Part shown: piece after piece, positions 33,101 through 41,247 of the stretch
How the letters are laid out: each line of letters starts with the position of its first letter
Numbering within the stretch: position 1 is the stretch's first letter
Source: Candidatus Thiodiazotropha endolucinida
Lineage (GTDB): Bacteria > Pseudomonadota > Gammaproteobacteria > Chromatiales > Chromatiaceae
Assembly: GCF_001715975.1 (NCBI RefSeq)
Contig: NZ_MARB01000010.1
Span: 62,001-126,000, forward strand
Direction of reading: 5' to 3'
Length of the DNA: 64,000 bases
Program-made: the position numbers and the translations under genes
The notes under the pieces: model-generated
The model's input: the letters and a program-made list of their open reading frames with translations, nothing else
The model's database searches: none
What the model was told of the DNA's origin: nothing

Positions 33101-34720
33101 TTTGCTGAACAACGCCGGTCGGCTACGCACACCACCACCGAAGATTCGATGCAGGAAGGCTGCCGTTTCCACCATCAACCCCTCTCCGGCGGCTCCCGAC
33201 AACCGGTGTAGAGCCAGCGTCAGTGCGCCTTCCGGTCGCAGGTCGGGTGAGACGGTTTCATCGTAGAGCCCCATCGACTCGAGCCCCGGATAGCTGCGGC
33301 GTAAACGGTCCAACAAGACCTGTCGTTTCGGATAGTCGCTGGATGTTTGGGAAAAGTTGATGCCCAGATAGACCTGCTGCTGTTTGATCCCATCCAGGTT
33401 TCTGCACAGTGAAGCCAGATCCGAACCACGCAGGGGAAGCCCACCCAACCCATATATGGCTGAGAGAAACCTGGGGCGCTGTTTATCGCTTATCGATGGA
33501 TAGCCCGGATGCGTTTCGAGCCCGAATCGATGGTTTTCCGCGGCATGGTCAAACGCACCACGCACCTCCCTCATCAACGGCGGGTCTGTCGCCAGCGGGA
33601 CATCCATGCGCTCCAGTACGCAAACATTGGCGCCGCCTGCGAGACAGCGTGCTATCTCTTTTGCGGGGAAGGGACGCAGACAGCGTACACCCAACACACC
33701 AACCTTTAAACGGTCGCTGGTACGCAGGTAGTCTGCCAGTGCCTCGAGGACCTCAATAGCCCCACCCTGCGCAACCAGAATCAGTTTGGCGTCATCAACC
33801 CGGTAAGCTGAAAGTGATCGATGTCGCCGGCCCGTCTGTTCGGAAAAAACATCAAAGGCGTCATCAAGGCAATCCGATAGCGCATCGTCAAAGAAGACAC
33901 GCCCCGACGCTTTGGCCTGCCCCCACACCTCCGGGGCCTGAAGTCCACCCAGCATGACAGGTCGGTCAGGGTTATGCCAACGGGTTACCCGTCGGCGCGA
34001 CTCACCCAGCAACAACTGCTGTGCCGCAGTCGGGGATGCAATCAGATCTTCCGGCCGTCCCAGGTAGCGCTCCACCAAGCTCGGAGGCGGCAGGCTGACC
34101 TCCTGCAGTGCCAGCGCTGTCTGTTCACCATCCATACCAACCAGGCCAGGTACCAGTGACTGCTCGGCTGCGCGTCGCACGATCAGGGAGAAATCCACAG
34201 CCTCCTGGACATTCGCTGCAATCAACTGGAAACAGCCGGAATCAGCCGCCAGATGAAAGGCTTCATGACCACTGCCCAGCGCCGGTGCGTGACCGGCAAG
34301 ACTGCGTGCAGTGAGGTGTATGACTAACGGCAGCCTGCGACCGGCGGCGATGGTCAACAGGTCACTGCTGCATGCCAGATCGGGCCCGGATAAAAAGCCG
34401 GTTGCCCGTACGCCGCTCATTGACATACCGATGCTCGCAGCCAGCACACCACGTGCCCCTTCTGTTGACTGCATGCTGACAGGTGAACCCAGGAAATTCA
34501 GCCGTTGCTGCTTCAGTTCACTGCGCCAGGCCAGGTCAGCTGTCAGTGCCGGATAGGACGCTCCCAGCCCGGCCCCTTCACTGATTCCCGCTTCCAATAC
34601 AGACACGGCCGTATTACCGTCCAACAGTGTGCTGTTGCCCGCATAAGGGCCCTGCGTGCGCGAGGGCGTCCCAAGCAGGCGTTTCAATAACCGTAAAGCC
34701 GAATTAACCAGGTCGGGCAT
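30140..34720 (-). CDS. Giant PFOR (NifJ)-like protein with eroded catalytic site
   Basis: 1526 aa, between rnfB (17-base overlap) and rnfC. By eye it follows the pyruvate:ferredoxin oxidoreductase plan: a domain I-like region (about 50-230; LTARSLAGHAPALGSGHEAF resembles the NifJ AARALATHALSIFGDHQD region), domain II (about 250-450; KVGVLGVRCLRPFPAKEI), a gamma-like domain (about 450-650), and a two-cluster ferredoxin domain (C784, C787, C790, C794; C918, C921, C924, C928). The last third resembles the TPP domain, but the Cys that bind the proximal cluster are missing and the GDG...N thiamine motif reads GDSGQLAGHG with no matching Asn. It ends in a coiled coil. I infer an electron-transfer or scaffold role, not catalysis. 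Confidence 0.8.
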   Translation of the reverse strand: MPDLVNSALRLLKRLLGTPSRTQGPYAGNSTLLDGNTAVSVLEAGISEGAGLGASYPALTADLAWRSELKQQRLNFLGSPVSMQSTEGARGVLAASIGMSMSGVRATGFLSGPDLACSSDLLTIAAGRRLPLVIHLTARSLAGHAPALGSGHEAFHLAADSGCFQLIAANVQEAVDFSLIVRRAAEQSLVPGLVGMDGEQTALALQEVSLPPPSLVERYLGRPEDLIASPTAAQQLLLGESRRRVTRWHNPDRPVMLGGLQAPEVWGQAKASGRVFFDDALSDCLDDAFDVFSEQTGRRHRSLSAYRVDDAKLILVAQGGAIEVLEALADYLRTSDRLKVGVLGVRCLRPFPAKEIARCLAGGANVCVLERMDVPLATDPPLMREVRGAFDHAAENHRFGLETHPGYPSISDKQRPRFLSAIYGLGGLPLRGSDLASLCRNLDGIKQQQVYLGINFSQTSSDYPKRQVLLDRLRRSYPGLESMGLYDETVSPDLRPEGALTLALHRLSGAAGEGLMVETAAFLHRIFGGGVRSRPALFSKSWSGVCSDRISFCSDELRDPGDDTPVDLSILVTTTGMQRLMPHHGLVKGGTLLVQSTLPDESVWTQLPRAVRSHIRENGIRLFRVAPTEESDSLPNEYLLGAVSAVLITTERLTMTPRRLLSLREELLGESVADVDACLQLFEGGMNQVREISLKRLPLIPARSISDVDDEVPALVRRLGSLDDAYDSLPRFWDQVGVLYKQGKSGELAPDPYLAVAAVPPLSAGFRDLSRFRKQLPQFNPLLCTGCGDCWCACPDSVIKAVSISPVRLMDAAIRYSGAEALRPVASKLAAAITSLCRQQETRYSTLEEMLDISYDGIKEKLPFPQDRKQAIAQGIEQLRSDMGSLQVAVTNPMFNEPETDNRGSGELLALAVEPDGCKGCGICIQACGEQALQPIPQSSQSLSRARRIQKAWHGLPDSELNTIRRLAEDPQVGVVAAAHLAHSAGLAMAGGDGVEPGSGAKLALRLALAIVEAQQTPRFESFLQQVETTREKITGSIRSLLADALPADDLDALSRGLEKSDARQADMTSLIGEAEDAISNQVDAARLCRLVDLARDLIDLAWRLSSGRQDMGRSRVSLVLSPGAVVGWAGSFPHNPFSTPVTLDATGDGAQLAAGLLEGQLRQATEGFVLMRKARAELEQSADAARLWSDLETMTWRDLDDEERALCPILLLVGDSGQLAGHGLGQLVRVLGNELPIKTVLFADLDLGLAERTGLESPLTSVDDVAIDLALLSLVQRESFIAQTSISDRGHFAECIQSALAHRGPALVHLHAPSPSRHGFAPDQTLYRARTAVMSRLFPLFRYDPQAEGVFGSRISLDGNPALTEPWEKDAGMGVYTPVDWALGETRFSGYFSLLNPDEEAVRLAEYLDLSIGEREKKSVYVELNRQGDEVQRFSIDRHMLEIAEKRQRTWRMLQELAGLVTPFTARVREEAEAAVAEDHEEALQMQADKYEQRISDLTNQLQQETRKAMHERLMRLAGYRESAQ

Positions 34721-35567
34721 AACGGTTCTCTCTCTGAATCCGTGAAGGGGTCTGGTTTGCAAACTGGCCCCCTTCCAACCATTGAATGGCACCGGTAGGA
34801 CAGCGGTAGGTCGCCGCAGGATGGGCCGGTCCACCCCCTGAGTAGTCGACGACCGGCAGGTTATCCTTCATGTGGATCAGACCGGGCGCCGCATCCGCCA
34901 CACAGCGCTCACAGGCATCGCACGCCGTGGTGCAGAGCGCCACTGCCATATCACCGGCAAGGGGCGCCATGCATTGTACGAAGAGATGCTGGCTCAACGG
35001 CACCAGTTCGAACAGATCCCTTGGACAGACACCCACACAATCACCACAGGCGGTACAGTGCTCGATATCGACCACAGGCAGCCCGTTTGAATTGGTAGTG
35101 ATCGCATTGAAGCTACAGGCTCGCTGGCAGTCACCGAGGCCGAAACACCCCCAGGAACAGCCTTTGCCGCCACCGGAAACCACGGATGCCGCAAGACAGC
35201 TTTCGAATCCCCTGTATTCGGCGATCTGGTATGCCTGGCCTTTTCCCCCGGCACAATGCAGTCGCGCCACCCGCTTCTCTTGCTGCCCCGGATCCACATC
35301 CAGCAGTTCAGCAACGGCGTCGATCGTCTCCTGGCTTGCTACAGTGCACTTGCTGGGTGAAGTCGTCAGTTGCACCAGCTGCTCGGCAAATGCATGGCAC
35401 CCCGGTTGCCCACAGGCACCGCAATTTGAACCGGGCAGCAGATCTTCGGTCTCTTCGATCCGGGGATCCTCCTGCACTTTCAGAAATCTGTAAGCCACCG
35501 CCAGGATACTCGCAAAAACCAGACCGATGCCGGTCATGATGGCGGGTGCGATAACAAAGCTGTTCAT
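34704..35567 (-). CDS. rnfB: Rnf complex ferredoxin-type subunit B, long form
   Basis: 287-aa electron-input subunit. A single membrane anchor (about residues 5-28) is followed by the [4Fe-4S] motif of the family (C49, C52, C57, C74 in LPGSNCGACGQPGCHAF and beyond). Then come ferredoxin-like motifs GCSWGCFGLGDCQRAC, CTACGDCVGVCP and CTTACDACERC. The additional Cys-rich middle recalls the Bacteroidetes/clostridial type more than the shorter E. coli RsxB. It overlaps the upstream 840-aa gene by four bases (ATGA). Confidence 0.95.
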   Translation of the reverse strand: MNSFVIAPAIMTGIGLVFASILAVAYRFLKVQEDPRIEETEDLLPGSNCGACGQPGCHAFAEQLVQLTTSPSKCTVASQETIDAVAELLDVDPGQQEKRVARLHCAGGKGQAYQIAEYRGFESCLAASVVSGGGKGCSWGCFGLGDCQRACSFNAITTNSNGLPVVDIEHCTACGDCVGVCPRDLFELVPLSQHLFVQCMAPLAGDMAVALCTTACDACERCVADAAPGLIHMKDNLPVVDYSGGGPAHPAATYRCPTGAIQWLEGGQFANQTPSRIQRENRYARPG

Positions 35568-38086
35568 TGGTTGAACGGCGCCGCCCGTTCAATCAATGAG
35601 TCCAGATCGGGCTCATCTTGATTGAGGGGCTTCCCAGGATGAATGCATTTCGCCGGACAGAGTTCAGCCGCCTGCACCAGCTGAGCATAAGTGGCATTAC
35701 CGAGATCCCCGAGCATGGCCTGCTTCTCGTCGTTATAGATGAAGAGATGCGGGTTGATCGGCAGGCAGTCATTGCAACTGGTGCAAAGGGGGGTATCGAT
35801 CCAGGGATCGTCAAAGCTTAGGCTCTCTTGTTCTTCTTCATCAGGCGGCTCGCTCTCCTCAGCTTCATCGCGCTGTTGTTCCGGCATCACTTCATCACTG
35901 CCCATGGCGACAGGCCCGGAGGGTATGTCGCCGGGACGCAGCCCCCCCTCGACATCCAGGCCAAGCAACACATCCGTGAGTCGCTGCATGGCCTCGCCGG
36001 CGGCTTCGTTTCTCACCCGCTCCACCTCTTCGGCATGTGCAGCCTGTACGCGAACCAGCTCATTGCTGGCTAGCTCACGCTCCTCCGCCCGGGTTTTTTC
36101 CACCGCCATATCGACATAACGGTTGCGCACGCCCGCCATCTCCTGCAGGGTGTGCCAATAGTTGAGGCGGTCACGGCAAGCCAGCGCGAGCTCTCTTGAG
36201 ATCACCACACGGTGCAGCATGGCGTTGCCGTCAATGGCCCATACAAACGGCACACGTCTATAGGCTTCCTCCGGGCTCATGGCCAGATAGTCCTGTATCG
36301 ATAACAGCCCGTCTGAATCGCAGCCGGCCGGGATCAGTCGGAAATGGTCTCGTAGACGCTCGATCAGCAGGGCATGATCGGCAAAGGTGAATGCCAGTTC
36401 TGTGGTGACACTATTGCCGTTGTCATCCAGGTACTGAAACGGATGCAAAGGCCAGTCCCGATCAGCCTGGGGATTACCGCTGAAATCCATCCGCACCGCT
36501 GCCGAATCGCCTGCTTCCGGGTTGATGCGGAAAAAGGGGTGGGCTCGGCTTTCGATGGCAGCGCCAGCCACCAACCAGGCATTCAGCGGAAGCAATCTGC
36601 CGGGTGGACGCATGCCTGTATTGATGACATGCAGACTGGTGCGGGTGGCATCCAAAGCCATCAGGTAACACTTCAACAGGTGCTGATGTCGGGCAGCGGA
36701 AGACTGGTCGACAACGGCTTGACGATGACTGATGCCCAGATAACTCAATTCGGTCCGGTAGCTCTTGAGTGGATCGCCTTCGAGACCGGCACCGGGATCG
36801 GCATGCGCCAACACCCGGATCAGAATCTGTACAGGCCGCCCCGAGCTGAGCAGCCGGGAAAAGGTACGCAATCCCTCGCCGGCCACCTGATCGGCCGATC
36901 CCAACGCGATCACCGAGGGCACCATTCGCAACTCTTCTTGTGAAAAGGCCTCCCAGCTGAAATTGGCGAACCAGGGGTCGTGAATTTCCGGGTTGTAGAT
37001 AGCGTCGATCTCCAACTGTGCGATACGCACCGCACTGTAGATCGAGGTCAGCTTCTCAGCCTCACGATCGAATATCTCCATCGCTTTGGCGCAGGGGTCA
37101 TGATCGGTGATCTCCTGGCAGAAATCGACCTCCTGAAGCCAGGGATCGGTCAGCGTGCCAATGTGCAGGAAACGGACCAGCACCGGGTCGGGATGCCAAC
37201 CTTGCATGATCTCCAGCGCATGTTCGATACGCTCACGCCGCTCCTCTGAAATAGACCGGGTGCCCCGGGAATGATCCATCACCGCGGAGAGTATCACGGG
37301 GTCGAAGCGTTCACCGCCCAGGCCGACGCTGTCTCGGGCCATCTTGGGTTCGATCGACTCATCGGATTTGATCCATTCGACTTCGAGGAGCTCCTTCAGG
37401 CCGCGTATGGAGGCATCGATCCGCTCCTGAAAACGTCGTTGCATGTGGAGAAACTGACTGCGTACCGCATGAATCAGAAGATGGAGCGAGGGATAGCGGC
37501 CATAACCCAACAGCTGGGCACCCTCCGGCACAGACTGCAGCAACAGGTTCAGGTCATCTTCCAGTCTCTTTCTTTCCTGTTCATCGAGACCTAGATGTGT
37601 CTGTAGCGCGATGCAGGACTCCGCCAGTGTCGCTCCGGCATCCACCGGACCTTCGCGTTGCTGCAACAGCTTGCGAATATGGTGTTCCAGCCAGGGCAGA
37701 TGGTGTTTCAGAATCCGTGCCTTCCCCTCCTCCGGTGCATTGGATGCCACTGCCTCCTGAAGCCATTGCACAAGGGGACAGGCAAGTTCTTCGGCTGTCT
37801 GATAGGTCTCTTCGGTATTGGGAGGAAAAAGGAACAGCGGGTAGTCATAGCGTAGCCTGGACGTATCGCGATAGGGATCGAGCAAGGCCGGGAGATAGTC
37901 GTCGCCAATCGATTCCAACTGTGCCTTGGCCGCAGGGTCACCCAGGTGGAAATGGCGCAGAAGAAACATCAATTCACGCGTCGCCCGGGCATCCTTGACT
38001 GCCGTCGGCAGGGATGGCACACGCCCCGATTCATTGCTGGGCAACTGGGTCGATTGCTCCTCTGCGGCCTTTTGTATCGTTGTCAT
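35564..38086 (-). CDS. 840-aa protein with PFOR-TPP-like region and terminal ferredoxin motif
   Basis: I do not recognise a named family. Residues 1-340 are helical and acidic. Residues about 390-640 resemble, by eye, the end of the neighbouring 1526-aa protein (SADQVAGEGLRTFSRLLSSG against DSGQLAGHGLGQLVRVLGNE; HPFFRINPEAGDSA against FPLFRYDPQAEGVF). Both then have W-x2-LQE-x-AG and a coiled coil. The end carries CTSCNDCLPINPHLF and, about 30 residues on, AELCPAKCIHPG, fitting one [4Fe-4S] cluster. It lies between korB and rnfB, overlapping rnfB by four bases. Proposed ferredoxin-like link between the two enzymes; inference only. Confidence 0.75.
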   Translation of the reverse strand: MTTIQKAAEEQSTQLPSNESGRVPSLPTAVKDARATRELMFLLRHFHLGDPAAKAQLESIGDDYLPALLDPYRDTSRLRYDYPLFLFPPNTEETYQTAEELACPLVQWLQEAVASNAPEEGKARILKHHLPWLEHHIRKLLQQREGPVDAGATLAESCIALQTHLGLDEQERKRLEDDLNLLLQSVPEGAQLLGYGRYPSLHLLIHAVRSQFLHMQRRFQERIDASIRGLKELLEVEWIKSDESIEPKMARDSVGLGGERFDPVILSAVMDHSRGTRSISEERRERIEHALEIMQGWHPDPVLVRFLHIGTLTDPWLQEVDFCQEITDHDPCAKAMEIFDREAEKLTSIYSAVRIAQLEIDAIYNPEIHDPWFANFSWEAFSQEELRMVPSVIALGSADQVAGEGLRTFSRLLSSGRPVQILIRVLAHADPGAGLEGDPLKSYRTELSYLGISHRQAVVDQSSAARHQHLLKCYLMALDATRTSLHVINTGMRPPGRLLPLNAWLVAGAAIESRAHPFFRINPEAGDSAAVRMDFSGNPQADRDWPLHPFQYLDDNGNSVTTELAFTFADHALLIERLRDHFRLIPAGCDSDGLLSIQDYLAMSPEEAYRRVPFVWAIDGNAMLHRVVISRELALACRDRLNYWHTLQEMAGVRNRYVDMAVEKTRAEERELASNELVRVQAAHAEEVERVRNEAAGEAMQRLTDVLLGLDVEGGLRPGDIPSGPVAMGSDEVMPEQQRDEAEESEPPDEEEQESLSFDDPWIDTPLCTSCNDCLPINPHLFIYNDEKQAMLGDLGNATYAQLVQAAELCPAKCIHPGKPLNQDEPDLDSLIERAAPFNQ

Positions 38087-38141
38087 TTCAGAAAAACTCT
38101 CGTTGCGATCAGGAGTTCGTCAAGCTTTCCCGATTTCGTGA

Positions 38142-39095
38142 TCAGATAGTGATTCGGTCCAACACTGCGTTGAAGCCCTCCAGCCTTTTCTCAGGCGTCA
38201 TCTCCACACCCTGACTCGACAGATCCTCGTAACACTGGGCATCCGGGTTATGGTAAAGCAGTCCCAACGGCAGTCTCGCGCTGTCTGCTGCGAGCTGGAA
38301 GGCCCGGGCCAGATCCGAGGGATCGTGTTCCGTCCGATTGGGGAATTGACGGCTGACACTTTTGTCCACTGGAATTCCCCGCTGATGCTGCAACAGCAGG
38401 AAGCGGTCCGGGTTCTGCTGCAGCTCCTTTGAAAAACTGTCTGCATAGACCGGGCAACGCTGAATAATGCGAACAAACCCAGTCCCTTTGTGTTGGTATG
38501 CGGCTTTTAGTGTTTCGTAGAGTAAAGGGGGATTCCAGTCAGCCACCTGGGCCACGAAAGATACGTTGGTGACACCCAGCGTTACCGTTAACGGATTATG
38601 CGGCTCGAGTATGGCACCGAAAGGATGGGTGTTGGTCTTGAAGCCATGGGGGCTGGTGGGGGATGTCTGGGCCTTGGTCAAGCCGTAGATGGCATTGTCA
38701 AACACCATCAGAGTCATATCCATGTTGTAGCGCAGAGCATGGATCCAATGAGCGGTGCCAATGGAAAAACAATCGCCGTCGCCCGTCGCCACCCACACAT
38801 CCAATTCAGGCCGTCTGGCCTTGATGCCGCAGGCAACGGGCAGTGCACGCCCATGCAGACCATGAAAACCGAATGTGCCGAGATAATGGGGCATACGGCT
38901 GGAGCAGCCGATACCGGAAACACATACAGACATCTCCGGCCGCTGCTGTTCGTCGCGCAAGACCTTTTGTGCGGCTGTCAGCACCGCATGATCACCACAG
39001 CCGGGACACCATCGGGCCTCGCCTCCCGCATAGTCGCCCATGGTGAAATAGCGCTCAAAGACTTCGAGTGACCAGTCAGCTTTCAATCCGAACAT
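38142..39095 (-). CDS. korB: 2-oxoacid:ferredoxin oxidoreductase beta subunit
   Basis: 317-aa TPP- and [4Fe-4S]-binding subunit, most like 2-oxoglutarate:ferredoxin oxidoreductase (KorB). The cluster ligands are C30 and C33 (RWCPGCGDHAVL), C64 (GIGCSSRMPHY) and a later Cys (IIQRCPVYAD). The TPP motif is ATGDGDCFSIG with NAIYGLTKAQTSPTS. Unlike its large neighbours it keeps all catalytic signatures. It overlaps korA by one base (TGATG). Substrate assignment to 2-oxoglutarate rests on family resemblance. Confidence 0.93.
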   Translation of the reverse strand: MFGLKADWSLEVFERYFTMGDYAGGEARWCPGCGDHAVLTAAQKVLRDEQQRPEMSVCVSGIGCSSRMPHYLGTFGFHGLHGRALPVACGIKARRPELDVWVATGDGDCFSIGTAHWIHALRYNMDMTLMVFDNAIYGLTKAQTSPTSPHGFKTNTHPFGAILEPHNPLTVTLGVTNVSFVAQVADWNPPLLYETLKAAYQHKGTGFVRIIQRCPVYADSFSKELQQNPDRFLLLQHQRGIPVDKSVSRQFPNRTEHDPSDLARAFQLAADSARLPLGLLYHNPDAQCYEDLSSQGVEMTPEKRLEGFNAVLDRITI

Positions 39096-40996
39096 CAGCC
39101 CTCTCCTTGCATTGCTTCGAGTCTTTTTACGAGTTCATGCTTGATCATTCCCGGCTGCAGCGGGTGTCCATATACCACCGACCAGCAATCGATATCCATC
39201 AGGGTATGGGCGCGTAACAGCAGGGCAAGCTGGGCGTAACGGCGCGTCTCGCCGGTAATCAGCGGCGAATCGGGATCATCGCTGTAGTTGATCTCCACCG
39301 TCATCACTTTGCGAAAGCCTTTGAAGATCTCTTTCAGCCCGGGTTCCATGGGTAAAATAAAGCGAAGATGCAGGGAAGAGACTTGATGGCCGTCAGCACG
39401 CGCACGATCCACCGCCTCTTCAATGGCGCCAAGGGTTGATCCCCACCCAACCACCAGCAGATCGCCTGAATCATCGCCGTGCACGACGGGTGGCTTCAGG
39501 GTACTGGCCAGGGCGGCAAATTTCCGGCTGCGCATATTTGCGCCGTGCTGATTTGAATCGGAATCGTAGGCCACCTTGCTATGGTTGGTGTGGGCTAGGC
39601 CGGTGAGGATGTATTGGCCACCTAGCATTCCCGGCACGGGTCGAGGGGAAAGCCCACTCTCCGAATCCCAATTGTAGGGAGGAATATGCTCATCCCAGTC
39701 CGATTGGTCGATCGGCGGCGCCATCCAGTCCAGGCTAGGCTCCGGTCTCTGGTAGGGCTGAACCCCGGTTGCCAGATTCGCGTCTGTCAGCAGTATCACC
39801 GGGGTTCGGAACGCCTCGGCAAGCCGTCGCGACATCACCACGAAATGCAGGCACTCCTCAATCGTGGCCGCGGCGATCACGACCTTGGGTGCATCGCCAG
39901 GTTCCCCGAAAAGCGCAGCCAGCAAGTCACCCTGCTCTACCTTGGTGGGCAGGCCGGTGGATGGACCGCCCCGCTGCACGACACACACCACCAGGGGGAG
40001 TTCCGCCATCACCGCCAATGCCAGCATCTCTGTCTTAAGGGCCAATCCCGGTCCCGAGGTAATGGTACAGGCGGTCTTTCCGGCAAACGAGGATCCAATG
40101 GCGAAACCGGCGGCGGCTATCTCATCCTCGGCCTGATGCACAAAGCCCCCAACTTCATGGTAGACATCCGCCAGATAGTGGGATGCCGAGGTCGCCGGCG
40201 TAATCGGGTACATGGAAACCAACTCCATACCGGATGCCATCACCCCGAGTCCCAACGCTGTATTCCCATTGGTGACGATATACCGCTTCCCCTCCATGTC
40301 CTCTGCCGGCTGCGCTGGAACCTGGTAACTCAGGCCCAGTTTCTCTTCGGCAAACCGGTAACCGGCGTCGAACAAGCGGTGATTCATATCGATCACCTTG
40401 TCGCCCTTGCGCTTGAAGGTGGTGGCGATCTCGCCCTTGGCAAGTTCCACATCCCGCGAATAGATATGGCACAACATCCCCAGCACGAACATATTCTTAC
40501 CACGCCTGGGATTCGGCGTAATCTCCAGACAGGCCGTTTCTATCGGTAATTCGTGAACGATCAGGCCGTTTCTACGAAACTCGGCAACCGCCTTCGCATA
40601 CTGCTCACGGATTTCAGGCACGCTGTCGTCGCGCCATTTATCCTCCAACAGCACTTGGGTACCCTCCTTGTATGCGCCGTTGACGATGCGTGAATAGAGA
40701 ACCTGTTCGTTGAAGGCGACCACAATATCGGCTTCATCACCCATATTGGTAACCGCATGGGACGCCAGACGAATCCGGATACCGCTGGCGCCAGCCGGTG
40801 AGCGTGCGGGGGGTTGGATCTCGGCGGGAATGATCTCCACCGTCCAGACACCATTGCCCATTCGGGCGGATACCGTGCCAAAGGTCTGGCCGGCTTTCTG
40901 TGCGCCTTCACCGGAGTCGCTGACGATCTCCACGATGTGCTCACGGGTTAGCGTCAACCTCGGAGCAAGCTCCTCGGCAGTTGTTGCATCCACCAC
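39095..40996 (-). CDS. korA: 2-oxoacid:ferredoxin oxidoreductase alpha subunit (gamma-alpha fusion)
   Basis: 633-aa fused subunit. The gamma domain is amino-terminal (about 28-200: GAQKAGQTFGTVSARMGNG) and the alpha domain follows (about 225-620: MYPITPATSASHYLADVY, with HQAEDEIAAAGFAIG and SGPGLALKTEM). With KorB it interconverts 2-oxoglutarate and succinyl-CoA plus CO2 using ferredoxin, either oxidatively or, with strong reductant, as a carbon-fixing step of the reductive TCA cycle. The start is a GTG with GAGG nine bases before it. It opens the long kor-rnf operon. Confidence 0.94.
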   Translation of the reverse strand: MVDATTAEELAPRLTLTREHIVEIVSDSGEGAQKAGQTFGTVSARMGNGVWTVEIIPAEIQPPARSPAGASGIRIRLASHAVTNMGDEADIVVAFNEQVLYSRIVNGAYKEGTQVLLEDKWRDDSVPEIREQYAKAVAEFRRNGLIVHELPIETACLEITPNPRRGKNMFVLGMLCHIYSRDVELAKGEIATTFKRKGDKVIDMNHRLFDAGYRFAEEKLGLSYQVPAQPAEDMEGKRYIVTNGNTALGLGVMASGMELVSMYPITPATSASHYLADVYHEVGGFVHQAEDEIAAAGFAIGSSFAGKTACTITSGPGLALKTEMLALAVMAELPLVVCVVQRGGPSTGLPTKVEQGDLLAALFGEPGDAPKVVIAAATIEECLHFVVMSRRLAEAFRTPVILLTDANLATGVQPYQRPEPSLDWMAPPIDQSDWDEHIPPYNWDSESGLSPRPVPGMLGGQYILTGLAHTNHSKVAYDSDSNQHGANMRSRKFAALASTLKPPVVHGDDSGDLLVVGWGSTLGAIEEAVDRARADGHQVSSLHLRFILPMEPGLKEIFKGFRKVMTVEINYSDDPDSPLITGETRRYAQLALLLRAHTLMDIDCWSVVYGHPLQPGMIKHELVKRLEAMQGEG

Positions 40997-41111
40997 ATCA
41001 TTGGCCCTCGTTACAAAGAAGTGAAACGATTTCCTGCGCCCTGTTAATTCTGTTTCTATCAGGGCTTCGTCATGAAAAAAGCCTGGTATCTTCCCTGTTG
41101 TTTAAGTCCAC

Positions 41112-41139
41112 ATTAAACGCAGTGGTATTAAGAAGTCAA
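41112..41139 (-). promoter_or_regulatory. Candidate promoter of the kor-rnf operon
   Basis: On the minus strand TTGACT (41134-41139) and TTTAAT (41112-41117) are separated by 16 bases, five of six matches to each box. The predicted leader to the korA GTG is about 110 bases and contains a short imperfect hairpin around 41050-41080. Confidence 0.55.
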
Positions 41140-41168
41140 TTTTTGGAACCTACAATCGACTATCGAAT

Positions 41169-41203
41169 CGGGCAGGACCATGGCAGGAAGTGCCCGTTTT
41201 TTT
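41169..41203 (+). terminator. Terminator-like hairpin with no known upstream gene
   Basis: Stem CGGGCA/TGCCCG (41169-41174, 41191-41196), a 16-base loop and seven T make a good plus-strand terminator. No plus-strand gene precedes it: korA and the DUF2058 gene are both on the minus strand. The stem-loop contains two AGGA motifs. It may end a small RNA that starts in the korA promoter region. Confidence 0.55.
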
Positions 41204-41247
41204 AAAAGCTACAACTTCAACTTACCGGCAAACCTCAGCATTGGACC

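Noticed and set aside
30140-34720. Calling the 1526-aa protein a functional pyruvate:ferredoxin oxidoreductase
   Set aside because: Ligands of the thiamine-proximal cluster and the thiamine motif are missing, so only fold resemblance is claimed.
39686-40549. Plus-strand open frame of 287 codons
   Set aside because: Antisense to korA, which has all family motifs; shadow frame.
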